DNA of 10,556 nucleotides from PCC-10605 sp964409355 (GTDB taxonomy: Bacteria > Cyanobacteriota > Cyanobacteriia > Cyanobacteriales > Cyanobacteriaceae), in NCBI GenBank assembly GCA_964409355.1, contig CAYPDC010000135.1, positions 1 to 10,556 on the forward strand, given 5' to 3'. This document shows positions 1 to 5,777 of the stretch, one piece after another. The translations under genes were made by a program, and so were the position numbers. A model generated the notes under the pieces. It did no database searches, had not been told where the DNA came from, and saw nothing but the letters and a program-made list of their open reading frames with translations. The stretch's first letter is position 1. Each line of letters begins with the position of its first letter.

Positions 1-45
1 ATCCTCTAATCCGCTTCGCACTTGTTTAGGGACTTCTTTTGCCAT
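1..45 (-). CDS. N-terminus of the next gene in the mnt operon (partial, probable Mn permease)
   Basis: An ATG at 45-43 opens a frame with no stop up to the window edge. It reads MAKEVPKQVRSGLED and overlaps the last 20 bases of mntA. Overlapping genes on the same strand suggest translational coupling. In known cyanobacterial Mn transport operons the order is binding protein, ATPase, permease (mntC-mntA-mntB), so the expected product is the integral-membrane permease. The visible 15 residues are hydrophilic and carry no family signature. The assignment therefore rests on position only, and a start further downstream beyond the window is possible. Confidence 0.45.
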   Translation of the reverse strand, partial: MAKEVPKQVRSGLED

Positions 46-811
46 TTACGTTAAAAATCTGCTTAACACTACTAATGGGTAAACCGCCGAATGTCATGGC
101 CAAATTTTCTTCGGTGAAGGTATCCTCAATTTTTCCCTCCGCTAAGATGGTACAGTTAATTAAGATGGTGCGATCGCAAAATGTAGAAATAGAGGCTAAA
201 TCATGGGTAGAAATTAAGATTGTTTTTCCTTCGGATCTTAACTGTATCAAAAGATCGATGATATTTTTTTCTGTTTTGACGTCAACCCCCGTAAAAGGCT
301 CATCTAAAAGAATTACCTTGCCTTCTTGTGCCAATGCCCTTGCCAGAAAAGCCCGTTTTTTCTGCCCTCCGGATAACTCTCCTATTTGTCGATGACGAAA
401 ATCGACTAAATTGACTCTTTCTAAACTTTCCATCACTAAACGACGATCTTTGACACTAGGAATACGCAGAAAATTCATATAACCATATCGCCCCATCATT
501 ACCACATCAAAAACACTTATCGGAAAATCCCAATCTACTTCATCCCCTTGAGGTACATAAGCCATTAATTGCGATTTTTGGGCTTGATTGATAGAATATT
601 CTCCAATTCTCACTTTTCCTTCGGTGGGCTTTAAAAAACCCATAATCGCTTTAAATAGCGTTGATTTTCCCCCCCCGTTCGGACCTACCAAAGCGGTAAT
701 TGATCCCTGTTTAACGGTGGAGGAAGCGTTATAGATGGCTAATTTGCCGTTGCCATAGGTGACACTGAGATGATTAAAATTGATGTTTAGAGATTGAGTC
801 ATGGTTTTCAT
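26..811 (-). CDS. mntA: Manganese ABC transporter ATP-binding protein
   Basis: This is the cytoplasmic ATPase that would drive Mn2+ import with the MntC lipoprotein and a membrane permease. The 261 residues are one complete ABC domain: Walker A GPNGGGKST (43-51), Q-loop glutamine 88, signature LSGGQ (146-150), Walker B ending LLDE (168-171), D-loop GVD (175-177) and switch histidine 203. The segment after the Q-loop (GDEVDWDFPISVFDVVMMGR) is typical of the Mn/Zn/Fe chelate subfamily. The gene lies 79 bases downstream of mntC, and its end overlaps the next reading frame. Neither ATG at 811 nor ATG at 802 (residue 4) has a clear ribosome binding site, so either could be the start. Substrate is inferred from the MntC neighbour; the ATPase alone would not distinguish Mn from Zn. 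Confidence 0.9.
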   Translation of the reverse strand: MKTMTQSLNINFNHLSVTYGNGKLAIYNASSTVKQGSITALVGPNGGGKSTLFKAIMGFLKPTEGKVRIGEYSINQAQKSQLMAYVPQGDEVDWDFPISVFDVVMMGRYGYMNFLRIPSVKDRRLVMESLERVNLVDFRHRQIGELSGGQKKRAFLARALAQEGKVILLDEPFTGVDVKTEKNIIDLLIQLRSEGKTILISTHDLASISTFCDRTILINCTILAEGKIEDTFTEENLAMTFGGLPISSVKQIFNVNGKRSP

Positions 812-866
812 GGTTGCAATTTTTTTTTTGGTGTGATAAATTATTTTGGTAGGGGGTTAAGGAGAA

Positions 867-901
867 ATTCTTGATTCTAAATTCTAAATTCTAAATTCTT
901 A
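867..901. repeat. Heptanucleotide tandem repeat (ATTCTAA-type) spanning the mntC stop codon
   Basis: Five consecutive heptamers are visible: ATTCTTG, ATTCTAA three times, and ATTCTTA. The mntC stop codon (891-893) and its last three sense codons lie inside the array. This resembles the short tandemly repeated heptanucleotides (STRR type) known from cyanobacteria. No terminator function is evident. Confidence 0.75.
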
Positions 902-1862
902 AGCCGTTAATTATGGTGTCGATGTCGTATCTTAGCAACTCAAGATAGCTAGGCACTTCACCATCCTCGGCTGATAAAGAATCAACGTAAAGATTTCCCC
1001 CAAATTTTGCTCCTGTTGCCTGTGCTACCTGTCTTTGCCCTTCATCGTTAACGGTAGTCTCGCAGAAAACCGCAGGTATATCGTTGGCTTTTACCTTCTC
1101 AATTACTGATTGTATTTGCTTTGGAGTTGACTGTTGTTCAGCATTGATTGCCCAGAGGTAAATTTCTTGTAAGTTATAATCTCTGGCTAGATAGGAAAAT
1201 GCACCCTCACAACTGACTAAATATCTTTGATTTTCGGGAATTTGTGCTATACTTTCAGCTAAGATGCGATCGAGCTTTTTGATTTCTTCACTATAGGCTT
1301 GAGCGTTAGCGTTATAGGTATCAGCATTGTCGGGATCTAATTCGACAAAAGCCTGACGGATATTTTCCACATAAATTAAGGCATTTTGGGGCGACATCCA
1401 AGCATGAGGATTTGGTTTATTTGCGTATTCACCCTCACTAATGGGAATTACCTCAATGCCTTCGGTTAAGACTACAGAGGGAATATCTTGAACACTTCCT
1501 AAAAACTGTTCCATCCAACGCTCTAAATTCAAGCCATTATATAGCACTAAATCCGCTTCTTCGGCTTTGACTAAATCGCTAGGAGTTGGCTCATAACCGT
1601 GAATTTCTGAGCCAATTCGAGTAATGGATTCTACGATTAATTTATCTCCGGCTACATTTTTTGCCATGTCTGCCAAAATAGTGAAGCTAGTTAAAACCTT
1701 TTTTTTCCCCTCCTCTTGGTTTAACTCTGTGCCACTAATTTCTCCTCCCTGAGAATCAAGATTAGGATTCACTACCGATGAATTATTACAACCCATCAAT
1801 GTCAATCCTAGTAAAACTGTCAATGGGAGGAATTTATGACTAAATTGTGAAAACTTACCCAT
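891..1862 (-). CDS. mntC: Manganese-binding periplasmic lipoprotein of the Mn ABC transporter
   Basis: This is the substrate-binding lipoprotein of the cluster 9 (ZnuA/TroA-like) family, 323 residues. A hydrophobic signal segment ends in the lipobox LMGC, so Cys25 would be lipidated and exposed after LspA cleavage. The four metal ligands known for Synechocystis MntC (His89, His154, Glu220, Asp295) appear here one position earlier: His88 (EIHGYEP), His153 (NPHAW), Glu219 and Asp294. The two cysteines that form a disulphide in that protein also match, as Cys218 and Cys267. This coincidence supports Mn rather than Zn and a full-length gene. It precedes mntA and follows gcvH by 81 bases. That gap holds a promoter-like pair and a periodic repeat likely to control the operon. 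The last codons lie in a heptamer repeat. Confidence 0.93.
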   Translation of the reverse strand: MGKFSQFSHKFLPLTVLLGLTLMGCNNSSVVNPNLDSQGGEISGTELNQEEGKKKVLTSFTILADMAKNVAGDKLIVESITRIGSEIHGYEPTPSDLVKAEEADLVLYNGLNLERWMEQFLGSVQDIPSVVLTEGIEVIPISEGEYANKPNPHAWMSPQNALIYVENIRQAFVELDPDNADTYNANAQAYSEEIKKLDRILAESIAQIPENQRYLVSCEGAFSYLARDYNLQEIYLWAINAEQQSTPKQIQSVIEKVKANDIPAVFCETTVNDEGQRQVAQATGAKFGGNLYVDSLSAEDGEVPSYLELLRYDIDTIINGLRI

Positions 1863-1868
1863 GAAGAT

Positions 1869-1897
1869 TTTTCATTATCTTTTCATTTTCTTTTCAT
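1869..1897 (-). promoter_or_regulatory. Three direct repeats with 11-bp period, candidate ManR operator
   Basis: On the plus strand the heptamer TTTTCAT occurs exactly at 1869, 1880 and 1891; on the coding strand it is ATGAAAA. The spacing is one helical turn, as in the tandem half-sites bound by OmpR/PhoB-family regulators. The repeats lie just downstream of, and touch, the proposed -10 of mntC, a location suited to repression. ManR, an OmpR-type response regulator, represses the mnt operon in Synechocystis when Mn is sufficient. The link to ManR is inference; the repeats are seen directly. Confidence 0.5.
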
Positions 1898-1925
1898 AAT
1901 ATCTTAAAAGTTAGGTTGATGGCAA
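1896..1925 (-). promoter_or_regulatory. Putative mntC promoter
   Basis: On the minus strand TTGCCA (1925-1920) is followed after 18 bases by TATTAT (1901-1896), a fair sigma-70-type pair. Transcription would start near 1889, giving a leader of about 26 bases. The prediction is from sequence only. Confidence 0.45.
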
Positions 1926-1943
1926 CTAATTTGGGATGCTTGT

Positions 1944-2339
1944 TTATTCTTCGGGTTCAATTAATGATTTATACTCATGAACAGAAAGGGTATTTTCTAG
2001 TTCATCGTCTGGATTATCTAGTCTAACTTTGATTAACCATCCTTCTCCATAGGGATCATCTGCGATCGCCTCTGGGGATTCTATTAACATTTCATTCCGA
2101 TCTATCACTGTACCTGCAACGGGGGCATAAATTTCTGACACTGCCTTGACAGATTCAATTGTACCAATATTATCTTCAATGGCGATGGCATCTCCCAATT
2201 CAGGTAATTCAAGAAAGACAACATCCCCTAACTCTTCAATGGCAAAAGCAGTAATGCCAATAGTGGCAATCTCTCCATCAAGACGCACATATTCATGGGA
2301 ATCGAGGTATCTTAAGTCTTCTGGATATTCTAAAGTCAT
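1944..2339 (-). CDS. gcvH: Glycine cleavage system H protein
   Basis: This is the lipoyl carrier of the glycine cleavage complex. It shuttles the aminomethyl group from the P protein to the T protein and is reoxidised by the L protein; in cyanobacteria it serves photorespiratory glycine breakdown. The 131 residues match the usual family length. The lipoylation site is Lys65 in ESVKAVSE, within the hallmark run GTIESVKAVSEIYAPVAG, followed by the C-terminal GEGWLIKVRL segment. No other gcv gene is visible nearby, so the gene stands apart from gcvP and gcvT. It sits 64 bases downstream of phr with a possible promoter of its own in that gap. No Shine-Dalgarno sequence precedes the ATG, and no glycine riboswitch was recognised. 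Confidence 0.95.
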   Translation of the reverse strand: MTLEYPEDLRYLDSHEYVRLDGEIATIGITAFAIEELGDVVFLELPELGDAIAIEDNIGTIESVKAVSEIYAPVAGTVIDRNEMLIESPEAIADDPYGEGWLIKVRLDNPDDELENTLSVHEYKSLIEPEE

Positions 2340-2379
2340 ATTTAATGATTGGATTATTTATTGAGAAATATATAATTTC

Positions 2380-2407
2380 ATTATTGATGAAAATTGCTCA
2401 ATGTCAA
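2380..2407 (-). promoter_or_regulatory. Putative gcvH promoter overlapping the phr stop codon
   Basis: On the minus strand a perfect TTGACA (2407-2402) is followed after 16 bases by AATAAT (2385-2380). The -35 hexamer covers the TGA stop of phr. A 6-bp inverted repeat (TTTCAT/ATGAAA, 2376-2392) overlaps the -10. This suggests gcvH is transcribed separately from phr. Confidence 0.4.
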
Positions 2408-3894
2408 TAGTTATTAGGGGGTGATTTATGTTTAAATCCCACTAATTGATAGAGTGTTTTAAATTCTCTTTGTTGTTGACTATGATCAACGATAGGTAAA
2501 GGATAATCACAGCTATTCGCCTCAAGAGGGGATATTTTCCCCGTGACTAAGTCTTTGGTATCTAAGTGTCTGATTTCAGGTAGCCATGTGCGAATATACT
2601 CCGCCTCGGGATCGAATTTTTGGGCTTGAGAAGCAGGGTTAAAGATTCTTAAGGGTTTGGGATCCATGCCACTAGAAGCACTCCATTGCCAACCACCGTT
2701 ATTAGCGGCTAAGTCTCCATCGTAGAGTTTCTGCATAAAGTATTTTTCTCCCCAACGCCAATCGATAATTAAGTCCTTGGTAAGAAAACTAGCAACGATC
2801 ATGCGACAACGATTGTGCATCCATCCTGTTTCGTTGAGTTGTCTCATTGCCGCATCGACGATGGGATAACCTGTCATACCATTACACCATGCCTGAAATT
2901 TATTTTGATCATTTTCCCATGGAAATTCTTTAAAAGGTTGACGATATGCCCCTTCTGCCAATTCAGGAAAGAAATATAGGCAATGTTGATAAAATTCTCG
3001 CCAAGCGATTTCCTTTTGCCAAGCAATTATATTTTCTCTCCCTTCGTCACTATTACAATTTGTTAATTCTGCTTGACTTTTTTCCCATAATATTCTCGGA
3101 GAAACAGCCCCAAATTTAAGGGCAGCACTTAGTTGAGATGTACCATCAAGAAAAGGAAAGTTGCGATCGCACTCATAATTATAGATGGGAGATTGACAAA
3201 AATATTCTAATCTTTCTAAGGCAGATGTTTCCCCCGGAGATAGGGGTAATTCAGTTTCCCAGTGAAAACCTAAGTCTTGGAGAGATGGTAAATTAATTGC
3301 ACCTAATTCTTTGACAATAGTTTTTTCCTCCTCGTTTAAACCCGTCAATTTTTCAGGGGGAGTAACTGGAGACAATTTAGATTGAGCATTCCAGTTTCGC
3401 CAAAAGGGAGTATAAACAGTATAAGGGGTTTGATTACTTTTAGAGAGAATTTCTCCGGGGGAGTGCAAAAGTTGATCCCAAAAAGTTTGACTTTCAATAC
3501 CTTTTTCTTTTAAGGCTTGGGTGATATTTTCATCTCTGTGGCGAGAAAAAGGTTCAACATCTAAATTCCAATAAACGAAACTTACTTGTAGTTTTTCTGC
3601 GAGGTTAGGAAGAATATTTTGGGGGGTGTTATGAAAAATGAGTAAATCGCTACCTAGTTTTTGATAATTATTTTTTAATTCCTCTAGGCATCCTAACAAA
3701 TATTTGACTCTAGCAGGAGCAATATCATCTCTTTGAAAAATATTTGGATCTAGGCAAAATACCCCGATAATTTTGTTACTTTTTTTCTCTGCTTTTGTTA
3801 AGCCGATATTATCATTGATTCTTAAATCTCGACGATGCCAGAAAATAATTAGATTATTTTCTTTAATGAAAAAATTTTTTCTATTAATTGCCAT
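2404..3894 (-). CDS. phrA: Class I CPD deoxyribodipyrimidine photolyase
   Basis: This 496-residue flavoprotein would split UV-induced cyclobutane pyrimidine dimers using blue light. The N-terminal antenna-binding domain starts with FWHRRDLRINDN (18-29). The C-terminal FAD domain carries the family signatures TGWMHNRCRM (356-365) and WRWGEKYF (379-386), then DGDLAANNGGWQW (392-404). Trp402, Trp379 and Trp326 keep the exact 23- and 76-residue spacing of the electron-transfer triad in the E. coli enzyme (382, 359, 306). Asn398 matches the Asn378 that contacts flavin N5 there. Intact triad and Asn favour a true photolyase over a cryptochrome. The antenna chromophore (8-HDF or MTHF) cannot be told from the motifs. 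An AGGAG nine bases upstream fixes the start. Confidence 0.93.
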   Translation of the reverse strand: MAINRKNFFIKENNLIIFWHRRDLRINDNIGLTKAEKKSNKIIGVFCLDPNIFQRDDIAPARVKYLLGCLEELKNNYQKLGSDLLIFHNTPQNILPNLAEKLQVSFVYWNLDVEPFSRHRDENITQALKEKGIESQTFWDQLLHSPGEILSKSNQTPYTVYTPFWRNWNAQSKLSPVTPPEKLTGLNEEEKTIVKELGAINLPSLQDLGFHWETELPLSPGETSALERLEYFCQSPIYNYECDRNFPFLDGTSQLSAALKFGAVSPRILWEKSQAELTNCNSDEGRENIIAWQKEIAWREFYQHCLYFFPELAEGAYRQPFKEFPWENDQNKFQAWCNGMTGYPIVDAAMRQLNETGWMHNRCRMIVASFLTKDLIIDWRWGEKYFMQKLYDGDLAANNGGWQWSASSGMDPKPLRIFNPASQAQKFDPEAEYIRTWLPEIRHLDTKDLVTGKISPLEANSCDYPLPIVDHSQQQREFKTLYQLVGFKHKSPPNNY

Positions 3895-3903
3895 TGGTTG
3901 AAA

Positions 3904-3908
3904 CTCCT
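3904..3908 (-). promoter_or_regulatory. Ribosome binding site of phr
   Basis: AGGAG on the minus strand lies nine bases before the ATG at 3894. It is one of the few clear Shine-Dalgarno sequences in the window and supports that start. Confidence 0.65.
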
Positions 3909-3935
3909 GCCGTTAAACTTTTATCCATATAGTTA

Positions 3936-3955
3936 GGAGGGGGAAAGCCCCCACC
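3936..3955 (-). terminator. GC-rich hairpin between ndhO and phr, possible terminator
   Basis: Arms GGAGGGGG and CCCCCACC enclose the loop AAAG, giving an 8-bp stem with one A/A mismatch on plus. A further TAGGA (3934-3938) can alternatively pair with TCCTA (3971-3975). The hairpin is downstream of ndhO on the minus strand and could stop its transcript, but no T-run follows, so it is not a standard intrinsic terminator. It could instead be a processing or stability element, or a mobile-element remnant. Confidence 0.4.
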
Positions 3956-3989
3956 AGAAGCCTAGCGTAATCCTACTCTCAAGGTACAC

Positions 3990-4208
3990 TTAAGAAACAA
4001 CTTCTAATTGATCTAAACGAAACCATGTGCTAGGAGTAGGAGTATAAAATCTCACTAAAGCATACTCCTCTTTTAAATCAAGAATTTCTCCTTTACTTTC
4101 AAAAATATAGGCAGGAAAACGACTATCACTAGCTTTTGCTTCTAAGCTACCTTCTAATTTTTCTTTGATAACTTTTACGAAAGTTCCTTTTTTCAGTTTA
4201 GTTGCCAT
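3990..4208 (-). CDS. ndhO: NAD(P)H-quinone oxidoreductase subunit O
   Basis: This is a small subunit of the photosynthetic NDH-1 complex, which takes electrons from ferredoxin to plastoquinone in cyclic electron flow and respiration. NdhO is specific to oxygenic phototrophs and sits on the cytoplasmic peripheral arm. The 72 residues match the family length. Recognisable features are the basic N-terminus MATKLKKGTFVKVI, then LEAKASDSRFPAYIF, and the C-terminal block RFYTPTPSTWFRLDQLE. Other ndh genes are absent here, which is usual for ndhO. It is divergent from the M50 protease gene and lies 95 bases upstream of phr, with a GC hairpin between. No Shine-Dalgarno sequence precedes the ATG. An assembly factor of the same complex, CRR6-like, lies at 8693-9181. 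Confidence 0.93.
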   Translation of the reverse strand: MATKLKKGTFVKVIKEKLEGSLEAKASDSRFPAYIFESKGEILDLKEEYALVRFYTPTPSTWFRLDQLEVVS

Positions 4209-4230
4209 AATGATTTACTGTGATAATTTA

Positions 4231-4251
4231 TAGAGTCTCTACTACTGTAGA
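4231..4251 (-). promoter_or_regulatory. Two overlapping palindromes upstream of ndhO
   Basis: TAGAG-T-CTCTA (4231-4241) overlaps TCTAC-TACT-GTAGA (4238-4251), so the arms share 4238-4241. In RNA they would be mutually exclusive hairpins; in DNA they could be an operator. They lie 23-43 bases before the ndhO start. Their function is unknown. Confidence 0.3.
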
Positions 4252-4446
4252 AGATTCATCATTATTTAACAATGTAAATATCTCAAATAAGCTAGTTCTA
4301 TGTAAGAGTATCTAATACGGATAAGTTTGATGTGTTATATTGAGCAATTGACAGGGAAAAGAAAAGTTAAATACGTCTTAGCTTAACCGAATAAAAAAAG
4401 ACGGAAAACCAGAATTAATTAATCATTTTTGCTTTTGATAGTGATT

Positions 4447-4452
4447 TATAAT
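4447..4452 (+). promoter_or_regulatory. Putative -10 element for the M50 protease gene
   Basis: This is a perfect TATAAT, with only a weak -35 candidate upstream (TCATTT at 4423-4428, 18-base spacer). It predicts a leader of roughly 100 bases. Confidence 0.35.
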
Positions 4453-4543
4453 AGAAGGTGAATGAAAAATATCAATTTTTATCAATAATTATTTACGAAT
4501 TTTTATTAGTTATTAGTAATTAATAGTCCATCACTTTGAACAT

Positions 4544-4550
4544 AAGGAGA
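4544..4550 (+). promoter_or_regulatory. Ribosome binding site of the M50 protease gene
   Basis: AAGGAGA ends ten bases before the ATG at 4561. It supports this start over internal methionines. Confidence 0.65.
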
Positions 4551-4560
4551 CTTATTTTTT

Positions 4561-5700
4561 ATGAATGGTAACATCCGAGTCGGCAATTTATTCGGCATTC
4601 CTTTTTATCTCAATCCCTCATGGTTTTTGATTTTAGGATTGATGACTTTGACTTTCGGTACAGATTTAGCCTATCAAACCAATTTACCCGGCTTTATTCC
4701 CTTTTTATTAGGCTTAGTCGCCTCTTTACTACTATTTTCTTCTGTATTAGCCCATGAATTAGGACATAGTTTCGTCGCAATCAGTCAAGGGATTGAAGTT
4801 AAATCGATTACATTGTTCATTTTTGGGGGTTTAGCCGCCCTAGAAAAAGAGTCCAAAACCCCTGAACAGGCTTTTATGGTAGCGATCGCAGGTCCTTTGG
4901 TTAGTTTAATCCTTTTTGCGGTTTTTCTCATCATCGAGACGAATTTCACTTTACCGATCGCACTACAATTAATAGTGTCATTATTGGCAACCATTAACCT
5001 GATTTTGGCATTATTCAACATGATCCCCGGATTACCCTTGGATGGTGGTAACGTTTTAAAAGCCATTGTTTGGAAAATAACAGGCAACCCCCAGAAAGGA
5101 GTAATTTTTGCCGGACGTTTTGGACAGTTTTTTGGTTGGACAGCCATTACCATAGGAGCATTAGGAACATTAAATGTGATTCCTTTTGGTAATTTTTGGA
5201 CGGTGTTAATTGGTTGGTTTTTACTGCAAAATGCGGGAAATGCGGCACAATCTGCTCAATTAGAGGATAAATTAAACCATTACTACGCCAAAGATGCTAT
5301 TTCTCCCGAAAGCCCTGTTATTCAAGGTAATTTAACTATCAGACAATTTGTCAACGACTATGTAATCGGCAAACAACCTTGGCGTAAATTCCTTGTCACC
5401 GATGAGGATGGCATTCTAGCAGGAGTATTGCATTTAGATGATATAAGAGCGATCGCAACTTCTCAATGGAATGAAGTCTTAGTCAATGAGGTGATGAAAT
5501 CCAAAGAGGAAGTTAAAACCGTTGTTGATACTCTATCCTTATTAGATGTAGTCAAACTTTTAGAACAACAGCAAGATTTAGAGTTAACGGTAGTTAAAGA
5601 AGATGGCGTTGTATTAGGATTAATTGAGAAACAGGGGATTTTTAAATTTTTGCAATCTCAAGTCACGGGAGTTCAGAATTCTAGGCTAGATACGGTTTAA
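4561..5700 (+). CDS. Site-2-protease-like M50 zinc metalloprotease with CBS region
   Basis: This 379-residue membrane protein would cleave substrates within or near the membrane, as S2P-family enzymes do in regulated intramembrane proteolysis. The catalytic motif HELGH (65-69) gives ligands His65 and His69 and catalytic Glu66. The third zinc ligand is Asp161 in NMIPGLPLDGGNV (153-165). FGG (88-90) between them is also a family feature. About six hydrophobic segments fill residues 10-225. The C-terminal part, about 243-367, reads as a pair of CBS repeats (FLVTDEDGILAGVLHLDDI and LTVVKEDGVVLGLIEKQGI), which usually sense adenine nucleotides. This membrane-plus-CBS layout is common in archaeal and cyanobacterial S2P homologues. 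All metal ligands are present, so it should be active; the substrate is unknown. Its last codons contain GTTCAGA-ATTCTAG, resembling the heptamer repeats found elsewhere in the window. Confidence 0.9.
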   Translation: MNGNIRVGNLFGIPFYLNPSWFLILGLMTLTFGTDLAYQTNLPGFIPFLLGLVASLLLFSSVLAHELGHSFVAISQGIEVKSITLFIFGGLAALEKESKTPEQAFMVAIAGPLVSLILFAVFLIIETNFTLPIALQLIVSLLATINLILALFNMIPGLPLDGGNVLKAIVWKITGNPQKGVIFAGRFGQFFGWTAITIGALGTLNVIPFGNFWTVLIGWFLLQNAGNAAQSAQLEDKLNHYYAKDAISPESPVIQGNLTIRQFVNDYVIGKQPWRKFLVTDEDGILAGVLHLDDIRAIATSQWNEVLVNEVMKSKEEVKTVVDTLSLLDVVKLLEQQQDLELTVVKEDGVVLGLIEKQGIFKFLQSQVTGVQNSRLDTV

Positions 5701-5733
5701 CCTGAGTTCGATATAAGAAAAAATGATGAAGAC

Positions 5734-5758
5734 GAGAAAGGGGGAGAAGGGGAAGGAG
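5734..5758. repeat. 25-base homopurine tract between convergent genes
   Basis: An uninterrupted A/G run on the plus strand, rich in GGGGA and GGGAG units, lies between the 3' ends of the M50 protease gene and lpxB. Similar purine-rich spacers are common in AT-rich cyanobacterial genomes. A weak CAGA/TCTG hairpin (5764-5776) follows. No clear terminator is present. Confidence 0.5.
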
Positions 5759-5777
5759 TGAGACAGAAAAAATCTGA

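Larger units (their letters stand above)
4209..4560. other. Divergent intergenic region between ndhO and the M50 protease gene
   Basis: This is 352 bases of AT-rich DNA without a supported gene. Near ndhO are two overlapping palindromes (4231-4251). A consensus TTGACA at 4348-4353 lacks a good -10 at the usual distance. CGTCTT/AAGACG (4374-4379 and 4398-4403) form a loose inverted repeat. A perfect TATAAT at 4447-4452 and the ribosome binding site at 4544-4550 belong to the plus-strand gene. I see no RNA gene. Confidence 0.6.

Noticed and set aside
39..395. Open frame of 118 codons on the plus strand
   Set aside because: It lies entirely opposite mntA, whose ABC motifs are complete; the product has no recognisable features.
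2146..2364. Open frame of 72 codons on the plus strand
   Set aside because: It is antisense to gcvH and low in complexity, with no family resemblance.
2340..2403. Glycine riboswitch before gcvH
   Set aside because: The gap is only 64 bases, AT-rich, and lacks the paired aptamer architecture.
4348..4379. Consensus TTGACA as the main promoter of the M50 protease gene
   Set aside because: No acceptable -10 hexamer stands 16-18 bases downstream; the TATAAT at 4447 is the better candidate.
4785..5153. Open frame of 122 codons on the minus strand
   Set aside because: It is antisense to the M50 protease, which has all catalytic residues in frame.
5764..5776. Terminator hairpin CAGA/TCTG at the lpxB end
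   Set aside because: The stem is only four base pairs with an A-rich loop, too weak to support a call.
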